Below, piece after piece: positions 1-7,039 of a stretch of 8,874 nucleotides of DNA (its first letter is position 1; each line of letters begins with the position of its first letter). Under the pieces are notes generated by a model. That model did not search any database. It saw nothing but the letters and a program-made list of their open reading frames with translations, and had not been told where the DNA came from. The stretch is from Armatimonadota bacterium. Its GTDB lineage: Bacteria > Armatimonadota > Armatimonadia > Armatimonadales > Armatimonadaceae. The DNA lies in assembly GCA_014380985.1 (NCBI GenBank), contig JACMIU010000513.1, positions 1 through 8,874 of the forward strand, in the 5' to 3' direction. The translations under genes were made by a program, and so were the position numbers.

Positions 1-1
1 C

Positions 2-358
2 GAGCAGATAGTTGAGGCGAAGCGACAGCTTCTCGCTAATCACGTCTTCGATTACCAACACGTGCCGCGATTCGACCGGTTCGTCCAAATCCTTCATGAT
101 TCGCACCACGCCCGATGCTTTAGCGTTGTCGCCATACGAGCCGACCGCGACAAAATCAAACGACAGCGGAATCGTGATCGAGCGCACCAAGTCGGCTAAA
201 AACAGCGTCGAGCCGGTCAGAATGCCGACCATCACCAAGTCTTTGCCCTCGTAGTCGCGGGAGATTTGTTCGCCTAAAACGCGCACCCGTTCGGCAATCT
301 CCGCCGCCGTGATTCGGACGGCGGCAATATCGTTATGTAAAGTTTCGGTTGTAGTCAT
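2..358 (-). CDS. Hypoxanthine phosphoribosyltransferase-like protein, partial (3' end outside window)
   Basis: The first 119 residues of a type I phosphoribosyltransferase of the Hpt family are present; the gene runs off the left edge. Family members make IMP or GMP from purine base and PRPP in the cytoplasm. Recognisable blocks are the core strand ending in GILTGS (residues 45-50), the SYG...SGVVRIMKDLD stretch (74-92) typical of bacterial Hpt, and the PRPP strand VLVIEDVI (100-107). Two family-critical places differ: the usual LKG is LTG (T48), and the loop after the ED pair, normally D-T/S-G-x-T, reads S-E-K-L-S (108-112), so the catalytic Asp position is Ser. Purine salvage activity is therefore doubtful. 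The start at 358 gives the usual N-terminal length; an in-frame ATG at 385 would add nine residues, and neither has a clear ribosome site. It lies 37 nt after yraN, probably cotranscribed. Confidence 0.85.
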   Translation of the reverse strand, partial: MTTTETLHNDIAAVRITAAEIAERVRVLGEQISRDYEGKDLVMVGILTGSTLFLADLVRSITIPLSFDFVAVGSYGDNAKASGVVRIMKDLDEPVESRHVLVIEDVISEKLSLRLNYLL

Positions 359-395
359 GTTTCTATTTCTTTGTCGGTGATTCATTCCGGCGCGG

Positions 396-830
396 TTAGT
401 CTCCCTCCGGCGGGTAGAACGCCGAGCGTATCAGTTCGCAGGAAAAGTCTTCGCGCCCGCGCTTCCAAACGCGCCGCACCGCCACCACATCAAAGCGAAG
501 CGGAACCGCCCCGTCCTCGGACAGTAAGCCCCCCTGTGCCGCGTAGGCAAGCGCGAGGCGCACGATTTGTGCTTGCTTCGATTTTGACACGGCTTCGGCG
601 GGCGACTCGTCCGCGTTCTCCGGCGTGGTGGTGCGCGTTTTGACCTCCACAAAGCAAAGCGCGTTGTCCTCCCACGCTACAATATCGAGCTCGCCGCGCA
701 GACGGTTTTCTTTATCGCTTATTTTTGCACCAAAGCGCACGTTCGTATCCACGATGCGGAAGCCCTGCGCTTCGAGGAAGACCACCGCCGCCGCCTCGCC
801 CGCGTCGCCGATGGCTTTCTCGCGCCGCAT
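396..830 (-). CDS. yraN: YraN / UPF0102 family protein (predicted endonuclease-like fold)
   Basis: A 144-residue protein, slightly longer than the roughly 120 residues usual for UPF0102. The family signature is complete: an N-terminal G-x-x-G-E-x-A segment (8-14), a G-F-x-I-V-D-x-N-x-R block (23-32), GELDIVA (46-52) and FVEVKTR (60-66). E47, D49, E62 and K64 match the acidic/lysine core of restriction-endonuclease-like (PD-(D/E)XK) folds, which is why the family is suspected to act on nucleic acid, possibly Holliday-type structures; its cellular role is not established. An insertion of about nine residues (33-42) separates the N-x-R and GELD blocks and helps explain the length. It starts 3 nt after the aminopeptidase stop, and the GGAGAAAG in the end of that gene is the likely ribosome site, so the two are an operon. 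Confidence 0.93.
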   Translation of the reverse strand: MRREKAIGDAGEAAAVVFLEAQGFRIVDTNVRFGAKISDKENRLRGELDIVAWEDNALCFVEVKTRTTTPENADESPAEAVSKSKQAQIVRLALAYAAQGGLLSEDGAVPLRFDVVAVRRVWKRGREDFSCELIRSAFYPPEGD

Positions 831-833
831 CCG

Positions 834-3338
834 TTACTTCGCTTTCTCCAGTTGCGCGATACAACCTTTAATTAGGGTGATGAAGAAGCCGTATTTCGTA
901 GCGGGGGCTTTGGTCTGTGCGTCGCGCAGGTCGGGGAGCAAACTCTTGTCTCCTGTCGCCGCGATACTTTGTGCACCCGCCGCCGCCAGCATCACGTCCT
1001 CGTTCAGAAGTGCGGATAGCAGAATCGCCCGTGCGTCGGGATCGCCTTTTTTCGCCACGCGTCCGACCGTTCCGATACCGATTGCCCGCAACTCCACCGG
1101 ATTTTCCGGCTTGATAAACCCATAAGCGAGTTTCCGTGCCGCTTCAGGATCGGCGGATGCAAGGAGGGGCATCGCCACCGAGCGCACCGTTTCATCGAGC
1201 GACGGCATTTGCGCGGCGCGGGCGAGTACATCGGCGTTGCCTTTGGCGTCCCAAATCGAAAGGGCGCGAAGGGACGACGCGACCACGGCATACGGCGCGG
1301 TGTCCGTCACCATCGCCCGCAGGGTGGCGGTGTCTTCGGGCGTCGCGGACAGTTTGCCCAACGCGTCAATCGCCCCGGCGCGGCGGTCGAAACTTTGGTG
1401 CTTGAGTTCTTCGCGCCAGAACGCTCGCAACGGTTCGCGCTTCAAGTCCCTCAAGCCGCGCAGATTGTTGAACGCCGGAAAGCGTTCGGTATCGCCGCGA
1501 AGCACACCGACCACGGTACTAATGGCGTTGTCGTCAGGCGTTTCTTTGAGAAGCCGTGCCAGTGCATTTTCTCGGTCGGGAGCGCAGGGCGCAAGCCGCA
1601 CCAGCACGAGATTTTCGCTTGCCGTTCGTTCCGGCTCCTTGCCGATTTCGCGCAAAAAGTCGCGGTCGGCGTCGAAAATCACCGCTTCGGGTTTGGCGGA
1701 TGCCGAGACGCGGAATGTGTTTTCTACCGCGTTCAGCGTGACCGGAACTTTGGTGAGTTTGCCGTCCACAACCACGCCGATTTTGGTTTTCACCGTGTAA
1801 ACCGGAGTGCCGTCCTTGGTGTCCTGCGTCTGCTTCACCGTGACAACGGTTTCCTTCGCCACCTCGTCATACACTTGCGACCATTCGATGACCGGATGCC
1901 CCGGCTTATATACCCACTGATCGAAAAACGGTTGCACATTCGTGCCGCTTCCCTCGCTCATAGCTTTCGCCAAATCCTGCGAAGTCACCGGTTGGTTTGC
2001 ATTCGCGGTCAGGTATTGCTTGATACCTTTGAAGAACGCTTCGTCGCCGAGTTCGCGGCGCAACGTGTGCAGGATCACGCCGCCTTTCGGGTAGGCGTGG
2101 GAATCGAAAAGGTCGTCGGGATCGCTGTAGAAATCGGTCGAGACCGGGCGTTTGTACCGCCGCGATTCGCGCAGATAGGAGGCGATGTTGCGGGACGTTT
2201 CGTTGTCGTATGCGTTTTTGCCCCGGCTATGCTCGAAATAAAGCACTTGGAAAAACGTCGCAAACGACTCGTTGAGCCATGCATCGCCCCATGTCTCGCA
2301 CGTCACATAGTCGCCGAACCATTGGTGCGCGAGTTCGTGCGAGTTCAGGCTTGCCATGTCGCGGTAGCCCGAACGAGCATCGGTCAAACTGCCCTCGCCG
2401 AGCGTGGTGGACGAGATGTTCTCCATGCCGCCGCCAAACTCGTAAACAGCGTTTTGCGCGTACTTTTGCCACGGGTACTTGACGCCGGTAATCTTGCTAA
2501 AAAACGCCAACATATCGGGCGTGTCGCTGAACGAATCGGTGATTAACGCTTTTTTGCCGCGTGGCACGGTGTATAGTAGCGGAACGCCTTCCCAAACCCC
2601 GGTTTGCGTGTCCATCGGCGCGGCGACGAGCGACATTAAGTAGGTCGCGTGCGGGTTCTTGATGCGCCATGTGACCGTATGCGTTTCGCCTCCGGCGTCC
2701 GGCGTGTCGGAAACGAGTAAGCCGTTGCCGACCACGTTCCACGCCGTTGGCACAGTGGTCACGGTTTCGGTGGTGGCAAAATCGTTCGGATAATCCCAAG
2801 TAATCGCCCACTCGCGGTTGTAGTCGGATTCGCCCTGCGTCCAGAATCCGGTGCGGTTGGGGCTACCGGGTGTCGGTGTCAGCCAGTGGATACCGCCGCC
2901 GTCGCCGAATCCGCCGCCCTGCTTTTTGCCCGCGACGTGTTCAATTTCTACCACCACGGGAACATTCGCCGGAAGCGGCGCGGTCGCTACTTTCACGAAC
3001 TCGCCATCAATGGAAAAGGTAGCCGTTTTTTTGTTGACCGTGACTGCCGACACCGCGATTGATTCGCCTTTGTGAAAACGCAATTCGGTTAGCCCGGCAC
3101 GAAGCGGGGCGAGCGTGTTTTGTGTGCGCCCGTAAATCAGTTTGTTCGCGGCATCCACGCGGGAAAGAACGCGCACGTTTTGCAGGTCGTAATCGCGTTC
3201 GGGCGCGAGTTGTTTTTTCGCGGCGGGCGCGGCAAACGGGTTCGGGCGCGGAGCTTGCGCGTGTGCGGCGATATTCACGGTCGCGGCAAGGCAAAAGAAA
3301 AGGGAGGAAACGGTTAGTCGGAAGAACATAGTTTGCAT
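834..3338 (-). CDS. Secreted M1-family zinc aminopeptidase with C-terminal HEAT-like repeats
   Basis: An 834-residue exported metallopeptidase that would remove N-terminal residues from peptides outside the cytoplasm. The reading frame is open up to 3491, but the start at 3338 is preferred because it places a signal peptide at the N terminus (residues 1-29: short basic start, hydrophobic core, AHAQA cleavage site); ATG 3329 would also work. The M1 hallmarks are in order: a GxMEN substrate motif as GGGMEN (302-307), the zinc site HELAH (334-338) with the third ligand E357 after the standard 18-residue spacing, and a Y-x-K-G motif whose Y416 is the expected catalytic tyrosine. From about residue 590 onward the sequence is alanine- and leucine-rich paired helices resembling HEAT/armadillo repeats, as in the C-terminal domain of other M1 enzymes. 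No strong ribosome site is seen. yraN follows after 3 nt. Confidence 0.95.
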   Translation of the reverse strand: MQTMFFRLTVSSLFFCLAATVNIAAHAQAPRPNPFAAPAAKKQLAPERDYDLQNVRVLSRVDAANKLIYGRTQNTLAPLRAGLTELRFHKGESIAVSAVTVNKKTATFSIDGEFVKVATAPLPANVPVVVEIEHVAGKKQGGGFGDGGGIHWLTPTPGSPNRTGFWTQGESDYNREWAITWDYPNDFATTETVTTVPTAWNVVGNGLLVSDTPDAGGETHTVTWRIKNPHATYLMSLVAAPMDTQTGVWEGVPLLYTVPRGKKALITDSFSDTPDMLAFFSKITGVKYPWQKYAQNAVYEFGGGMENISSTTLGEGSLTDARSGYRDMASLNSHELAHQWFGDYVTCETWGDAWLNESFATFFQVLYFEHSRGKNAYDNETSRNIASYLRESRRYKRPVSTDFYSDPDDLFDSHAYPKGGVILHTLRRELGDEAFFKGIKQYLTANANQPVTSQDLAKAMSEGSGTNVQPFFDQWVYKPGHPVIEWSQVYDEVAKETVVTVKQTQDTKDGTPVYTVKTKIGVVVDGKLTKVPVTLNAVENTFRVSASAKPEAVIFDADRDFLREIGKEPERTASENLVLVRLAPCAPDRENALARLLKETPDDNAISTVVGVLRGDTERFPAFNNLRGLRDLKREPLRAFWREELKHQSFDRRAGAIDALGKLSATPEDTATLRAMVTDTAPYAVVASSLRALSIWDAKGNADVLARAAQMPSLDETVRSVAMPLLASADPEAARKLAYGFIKPENPVELRAIGIGTVGRVAKKGDPDARAILLSALLNEDVMLAAAGAQSIAATGDKSLLPDLRDAQTKAPATKYGFFITLIKGCIAQLEKAK

Positions 3339-3350
3339 TTTACCGTATTT

Positions 3351-3376
3351 CCGAAAAATATAAGAATATTTTTCGG
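3351..3376. promoter_or_regulatory. 11-bp perfect palindrome over a possible -10 element upstream of the M1 peptidase gene
   Basis: CCGAAAAATAT (3351-3361) and ATATTTTTCGG (3366-3376) are exact reverse complements separated by AAGA. On the minus strand TATATT (3362-3357) inside the palindrome resembles a -10 box and TTTGCC (3383-3378) a weak -35 with a short 15-bp spacer; the leader to ATG 3338 would be only about 12 nt. It could be an operator covering the promoter or a weak hairpin ending the upstream operon. An AU-rich stem with no U tract after it argues against a strong terminator. Confidence 0.45.
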
Positions 3377-3456
3377 GGGCAAACGGCGCACCGATGACTC
3401 CCGTAACTTTCCGAATCTGCTGTTTTTGGACGCCGCCCCATAGTGATTGGGGGCAT

Positions 3457-3654
3457 TTACGGTCGGTGCTTCTTTTCGTGATCGCCATCAATCTGCGCGG
3501 CGAGCGCGAACATTCCGATTAGCCCCGCCAGCACGAAGCCGAAAAAGAAGCCGAAGTAGAACGGCGCAGTAAGAATCGTGCCGAGGTAGCCGCCGAGTGC
3601 GCCTACGGCAAGCGAAATCGCGGTGATAATCAAAATCTTGTTGCCGATGCTCAT
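3457..3654 (-). CDS. Small two-helix membrane protein, unknown function
   Basis: A 65-residue protein made almost entirely of two hydrophobic segments (about 6-27 and 31-53), glycine-rich with GALGGYLG and GFVLAGLIG packing motifs, joined by a very short turn, followed by a charged tail (QIDGDHEKKHRP). This looks like a hairpin in the cytoplasmic membrane. I do not recognise a family. Its ATG overlaps the TGA of the preceding gene as ATGA (4 nt), and a GGAAAG ribosome site lies about 6 nt upstream of the start, so it is very likely made together with the TPR-like membrane protein and may be its partner. It is the last gene of the lepA-led block. Confidence 0.82.
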   Translation of the reverse strand: MSIGNKILIITAISLAVGALGGYLGTILTAPFYFGFFFGFVLAGLIGMFALAAQIDGDHEKKHRP

Positions 3655-4169
3655 GCTTTTGCTTTCCGTGTACTGCTAACCGCTTGCGGCGCGGAAAGTT
3701 CCGCTTGCGCTTTTTCGTGCCACGGGTCGCGCCCGGTAGCGGCGACGTCACGGAACAGGGTTTCGGCGTCGGCGTCGCGGTGCAAGCCGTGCAGGGCGAT
3801 GGCGCGATAAAATCGCCCCTCGCCCCGTGCATCAAAGAGCGTTGCCCGCAAGCCGGATAAGGGCAACAAAAGCGCGTCGGCATCCGCGAACCGTTTGGCA
3901 TCCGCGAACGCTTTGCCGATTTGGATACGCCACGCGAACGTTTGACCGAGCGCGGTGAACAAGGGCGCGAGAATCAGTACGCCACCAATCGCGTCCAGCA
4001 CGACGCGAAACGAGGCGAGGGCGGGCGCGGCACGAAGCAGGAGTGTGATCAGCAAGGCGACCGACACGAGGCGCAGAAGCATCCACGCGAACGCCCGCGC
4101 TTCGCGCTTCAGCAGTTCGCGCTTTGCGGCGTCAAGCGTCGGTAAACTATTCGGGGGCGGGTTCTTCAT
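3651..4169 (-). CDS. Membrane protein with two helices and a TPR-like soluble tail
   Basis: A 172-residue protein with a charged N terminus (1-27), two predicted transmembrane helices (about 28-45 and 53-77), and a soluble C-terminal half (82-157). That half contains two helix pairs with TPR-like spacing: GKAFADAKRFADADALLLPL and GEGRFYRAIALHGLHRDADA followed by ETLFRDV. This suggests a small membrane-anchored scaffold; no enzymatic motif is visible. The start at 4169 lies inside the end of the preceding pseudo-receiver gene (23-nt overlap); a GGGAA sequence about 10 nt upstream could serve as ribosome site, and the next Met is residue 30, inside the first helix, so the long overlap is probably real. 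It overlaps the 65-residue membrane gene by 4 nt. Confidence 0.8.
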   Translation of the reverse strand: MKNPPPNSLPTLDAAKRELLKREARAFAWMLLRLVSVALLITLLLRAAPALASFRVVLDAIGGVLILAPLFTALGQTFAWRIQIGKAFADAKRFADADALLLPLSGLRATLFDARGEGRFYRAIALHGLHRDADAETLFRDVAATGRDPWHEKAQAELSAPQAVSSTRKAKA

Positions 4170-4563
4170 CGGTTATGTTCCCGCTTTCGCCGCGCAGAAG
4201 CCGCGTCAGTAGTGCGGGCAGGTGCATCGCCACCGACGAGTTCGCGGTCACGAGGTCGGCTCCCGACTGCCGCGCCTTTTCGTGCAGTTCACGCTCGACG
4301 TGACCGGCGAACGCCAATACAGGAATCGCGGGGTACGTTGCCTTCACGAAGCGAATCAGCGCGAACGGGTCTACGCGGCGCACGGTGAGCGCGACCAGCA
4401 CCGCGACTGGCGCGGGCGAACCGGACAGTGCCGCTTTCGCCGCCGCCTCCGACCCCACGACCGTGACGGTAAAGCCAGAGGGTTTCGCTCCTTCGCGCAC
4501 CCGCGACCCCATCAGCAGGTCGTCGGCGACAAGTAGCAGAATTGGCGCGGCGTCGTTACTCAT
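4147..4563 (-). CDS. Degenerate (pseudo-)receiver domain protein, CheY-like
   Basis: A 138-residue single-domain protein with the alternating pattern of a response-regulator receiver: strand 1 ending in the acidic pair (ILLLVADD, D14-D15), strand 3 VAVLVALT (53-60), strand 4 IPVLAFAGH (80-88), and GADLVTANSS (101-110) at strand 5. Every residue needed for phosphotransfer after the acidic pair is substituted: the phospho-acceptor Asp is A58, the switch Thr/Ser is A86, and the conserved Lys is N108. It therefore probably works as a phosphorylation-independent binding module. There is no output domain, only an acidic 15-residue tail. Its start overlaps the end of the Uma2-family gene by 8 nt (ATGAGTAA) and its end overlaps the TPR-like gene by 23 nt, pointing to coupled synthesis with both. 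Confidence 0.8.
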   Translation of the reverse strand: MSNDAAPILLLVADDLLMGSRVREGAKPSGFTVTVVGSEAAAKAALSGSPAPVAVLVALTVRRVDPFALIRFVKATYPAIPVLAFAGHVERELHEKARQSGADLVTANSSVAMHLPALLTRLLRGESGNITDEEPAPE

Positions 4564-5113
4564 GGGTCGGGAATACCTTCGTCATCGGTAGCACGAAGCC
4601 GGGCAGAATATCTTCCGCCGTGAAAACGTCGTCGTAGGTCAGTGTTATCGGTTCGTGGTCGGGACGATGAACAATCATCACTTTGTTCTTCGTGTCCAGA
4701 TTAATCACATATTTCACCTTGAAAAACAACCATTCGCGTATTCGTGCCGGGGTCAGTTCGTCTTGCCCACTTTCAATAACAAGGTCGGGTGTCGCTTCTA
4801 CAAACCCCATACCACGAGTGCGCCTCGTAGTACTCGCCGACACAAATGAAAAATCGGGTGATTTCACCGTTGAGCCATGCCATTTGAAGTGGAAACCGGT
4901 GTTTGCAGCATAGCAGATACCCCGTTGTTGGCGCACGACTTCCACTCCCCAATACATAGTGAATCGTGCTACGGCTTGTCCACGCTCCGCGCCCATCGGT
5001 AGTGGCAACAAGCGCGGACGCCCTTGTATCAGTTCTAAATACCGATAGTCTGGGTTCTTCAGTAGCTCCGCGTGGTCAAGGAAGCCATTTACTACTTCGG
5101 TTAAGGTTGGCAT
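4556..5113 (-). CDS. Uma2 family (DUF820) protein, divergent copy
   Basis: A 185-residue Uma2/DUF820 protein, the usual length. Family members have a PD-(D/E)XK nuclease-like fold and are annotated as putative endonucleases; activity is unproven for most. Seen here: a YLELIQGRP block (25-33), the SPD acidic motif (D87), and the core PDLVIES (109-115) with D110 and E114, followed by a strand ending in NLD (138-140) and a C-terminal LPGFVLPMTKVF (170-181). The region that normally holds the conserved Lys before the Y-x-x-x-G-V segment reads ARIREWLFFKVKY, so the Lys position is an Arg (R124); this may weaken or change catalysis. It begins 9 nt after the lepA stop with a weak AAGAAG ribosome site, and overlaps the pseudo-receiver gene by 8 nt. 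Confidence 0.87.
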   Translation of the reverse strand: MPTLTEVVNGFLDHAELLKNPDYRYLELIQGRPRLLPLPMGAERGQAVARFTMYWGVEVVRQQRGICYAANTGFHFKWHGSTVKSPDFSFVSASTTRRTRGMGFVEATPDLVIESGQDELTPARIREWLFFKVKYVINLDTKNKVMIVHRPDHEPITLTYDDVFTAEDILPGFVLPMTKVFPTHE

Positions 5114-5122
5114 AATCGCTTC

Positions 5123-6934
5123 TTAATCGTTGAGCCTCAGCACCGACATAAACGCTTCCTGCGGAATCTCCACCGACCCGACCGACTTCATCCGCTTCTT
5201 GCCTTCCTTCTGCTTTTCTAAGAGTTTGCGCTTACGGGAAATGTCGCCGCCGTAGCATTTGGCGATCACGTTCTTGCGGAGGGCGGAAATGCGTTCCGCC
5301 GCGATCACTTTGTTGCCGACCGCCGCCTGTAGTTTGATCTCGAACTGCTGACGCGGCAATAACTCCTTTAACTTTTCCACCAACAGTTTGCCCCGCGCAT
5401 ACGATTTGTCCCGGTGCGTGATGAACGAGAGCGAGTCAACGTCCTCACCGTTTATCTGAATGTCTAACTTCACGAGCGCACCGGTTTTGTAGTCGGAAAG
5501 TTCGTAGTCGAAACTCGCGTAGCCTTTGGTGCGCGACTTTAGTTGGTCGAAAAAGTCCATCACGATCTCGGCGAGCGGCAATTTGTAGTGAAGCATGACG
5601 CGACCGGGGGCGGGGTATTCCATGCGTCCGAACTCGCCGCGCCTCTCGCGTGCCATTTCCATCACCGTGCCGACGTATTCGGTCGGCACAATCACCATCG
5701 CTTCCACATACGGCTCCTCGACGTGCGAGATTTTCTGCGCTTCGGGCCAGTTCGCCGGATTGTCCACGTTTACCACGGTGTCGTCGGTGCAGAAGACTTT
5801 GAATACCACGCTCGGCGCGGTTGCGAGTAGTTCGAGGTTGAACTCGCGCTCCAATCGCTCCTGCACGATTTCCATATGAAGCAGTCCGAGGAAGCCGCAC
5901 CGGAAGCCGAAGCCCAAGGCGGCGGACGATTCGGCTTCAAACGACAGCGCGGCGTCGTTGAGTTGCATCCGGGACAGTGCTTCGCGCAGGTCGGGGAACT
6001 GCGCCGAATCAATCGGGTACAAGCCGCAGAACACCATCGGTTTCGCCGGTTTGTAGCCGGGCAATGGTTCCATGTTTTCGCCCGCCTTGCCCGCGATGGT
6101 CACGGTATCGCCGACCCGACAGTCGCCGACCGACTTTATCGCGGCGTGCAGATAGCCGGTTTCGCCCGTGCGGAGCATATCCACCTTCTTCATGCTCGGC
6201 GTGAAGACGCCCACTTCGTCAATGACGAACTCGGCGTTCGTTGCCATGAAGCGCACCTTGTCCCCCGCCTTAAGCGAGCCGTCCTTGATACGCACATACG
6301 CCACGACGCCCAAATAGCCATCGTAGTGGGAGTCGAAAACAAGACCGCGTAGCGGCGCGTTCGGGTCGCCGATGGGGGGCGGAACGACACGTACCACGGC
6401 TTCCAGTATCTCGCTGATGCCGATGCCTTCCTTGGCGGACGCACGAATCGCGTCGGTCGCGTCAATCATCAGCAGGTTTTCGATCTCCTCGGCGACGCGG
6501 TCGGGGTCGGCGGCAGGTAGGTCAATCTTGTTGATTACCGGGATGATTTCGAGGTTGTTTTGCATCGCAAGGTTCGCGTTGGCGAGCGTTTGCGCCTCCA
6601 CGCCCTGCGCGGCGTCCACCACGAGTAACGCGCCTTCGCAAGCGTTGAGCGAACGCGACACCTCGTAGGTGAAGTCCACGTGACCGGGCGTATCAATCAG
6701 GTTGAGTTCGTACTCCAAGCCGTCTTTGGCGAAGTACGGCATCCGCACCGCCGCCATTTTTATCGTGATGCCGCGCTCGCGCTCGATGTCGAGAGAGTCA
6801 AGGAGTTGGTGTTGCATATCGCGCATTTCCACGGTGCGCGTGGTTTCCAGCAATCGGTCGGCGAGCGTGGATTTGCCGTGGTCAACGTGGGCGATAATGC
6901 AGAAGTTTCGGATTCGGTCTTGGGGTACGGGCAT
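5123..6934 (-). CDS. lepA: Elongation factor 4 (LepA), ribosome-associated translational GTPase
   Basis: A 603-residue LepA/EF4, matching the family length of about 600. EF4 binds ribosomes and affects initiation and elongation, especially under stress. GTPase motifs are intact: G1 AHVDHGKST (15-23), G2 RGIT (54-57), G3 DTPGH (81-85), G4 NKID (135-138) and G5 SAK (166-168), followed by domain II, the EF-G-like domains, and the LepA-specific C-terminal domain ending with KRKLLEKQKEGKKRMK and a short tail. The frame is open to 6979, but ATG 6934 gives the normal N terminus (MPVPQDRIRNF before the first strand) and fits the promoter candidate at 6970-6978. No good ribosome site is visible. It heads a compact five-gene minus-strand block, with the divergent Uma2 gene 9 nt downstream. 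Confidence 0.98.
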   Translation of the reverse strand: MPVPQDRIRNFCIIAHVDHGKSTLADRLLETTRTVEMRDMQHQLLDSLDIERERGITIKMAAVRMPYFAKDGLEYELNLIDTPGHVDFTYEVSRSLNACEGALLVVDAAQGVEAQTLANANLAMQNNLEIIPVINKIDLPAADPDRVAEEIENLLMIDATDAIRASAKEGIGISEILEAVVRVVPPPIGDPNAPLRGLVFDSHYDGYLGVVAYVRIKDGSLKAGDKVRFMATNAEFVIDEVGVFTPSMKKVDMLRTGETGYLHAAIKSVGDCRVGDTVTIAGKAGENMEPLPGYKPAKPMVFCGLYPIDSAQFPDLREALSRMQLNDAALSFEAESSAALGFGFRCGFLGLLHMEIVQERLEREFNLELLATAPSVVFKVFCTDDTVVNVDNPANWPEAQKISHVEEPYVEAMVIVPTEYVGTVMEMARERRGEFGRMEYPAPGRVMLHYKLPLAEIVMDFFDQLKSRTKGYASFDYELSDYKTGALVKLDIQINGEDVDSLSFITHRDKSYARGKLLVEKLKELLPRQQFEIKLQAAVGNKVIAAERISALRKNVIAKCYGGDISRKRKLLEKQKEGKKRMKSVGSVEIPQEAFMSVLRLND

Positions 6935-6969
6935 GATTTCAGAGTTTCTAAGCGAACAGTGCGCCCCGT

Positions 6970-6978
6970 ATTGTATCA
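6970..6978 (-). promoter_or_regulatory. Extended -10 promoter candidate for lepA
   Basis: On the minus strand TGATACAAT (6978-6970) combines a TG extension with TACAAT, one mismatch from the -10 consensus. Initiation near 6963 would give a leader of about 30 nt before ATG 6934. No convincing -35 is seen; its expected position falls within one arm of the hairpin at 6990-7020, which is acceptable for extended -10 promoters. Confidence 0.5.
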
Positions 6979-6989
6979 CGCGAAGCGCG

Positions 6990-7020
6990 GACGAATCCCC
7001 GCGCCCGTCAGGGATTCGTC
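6990..7020. terminator. 10-bp-stem hairpin between the second Uma2 gene and lepA
   Basis: GACGAATCCC (6990-6999) and GGGATTCGTC (7011-7020) are perfect reverse complements around an 11-nt loop. It lies 20 nt past the stop of the upstream Uma2 gene and so could end that transcript. No run of T follows on either strand, so intrinsic termination would be weak; because one arm sits where the lepA -35 should be, an operator is an alternative. Confidence 0.4.
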
Positions 7021-7039
7021 TGCCTTCCCGTCCCGAACG

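Noticed and set aside
625..1125. A 166-codon plus-strand open frame across the yraN and aminopeptidase junction
   Set aside because: It is antisense to two well-supported genes and shows only Ser/Ala/Arg-rich sequence without a ribosome site.
1209..2546. A 445-codon plus-strand open frame
   Set aside because: It is antisense to the M1 aminopeptidase, whose motifs are clear, and its translation has no recognisable domain and is rich in Arg/His/Val as expected of a shadow frame in GC-rich DNA.
3436..3452. Intrinsic terminator after the 65-residue membrane gene (CCCCA / TGGGG hairpin)
   Set aside because: The stem is only 5 bp and no T run follows on the minus strand.
3339..3491. N-terminal extension of the aminopeptidase to ATG 3491
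   Set aside because: It would put about 51 residues before a clear signal peptide and overlap the end of the 65-residue membrane gene.
6935..6979. LepA start at 6979
   Set aside because: It adds 15 residues not seen in LepA and would lie upstream of the predicted transcription start.
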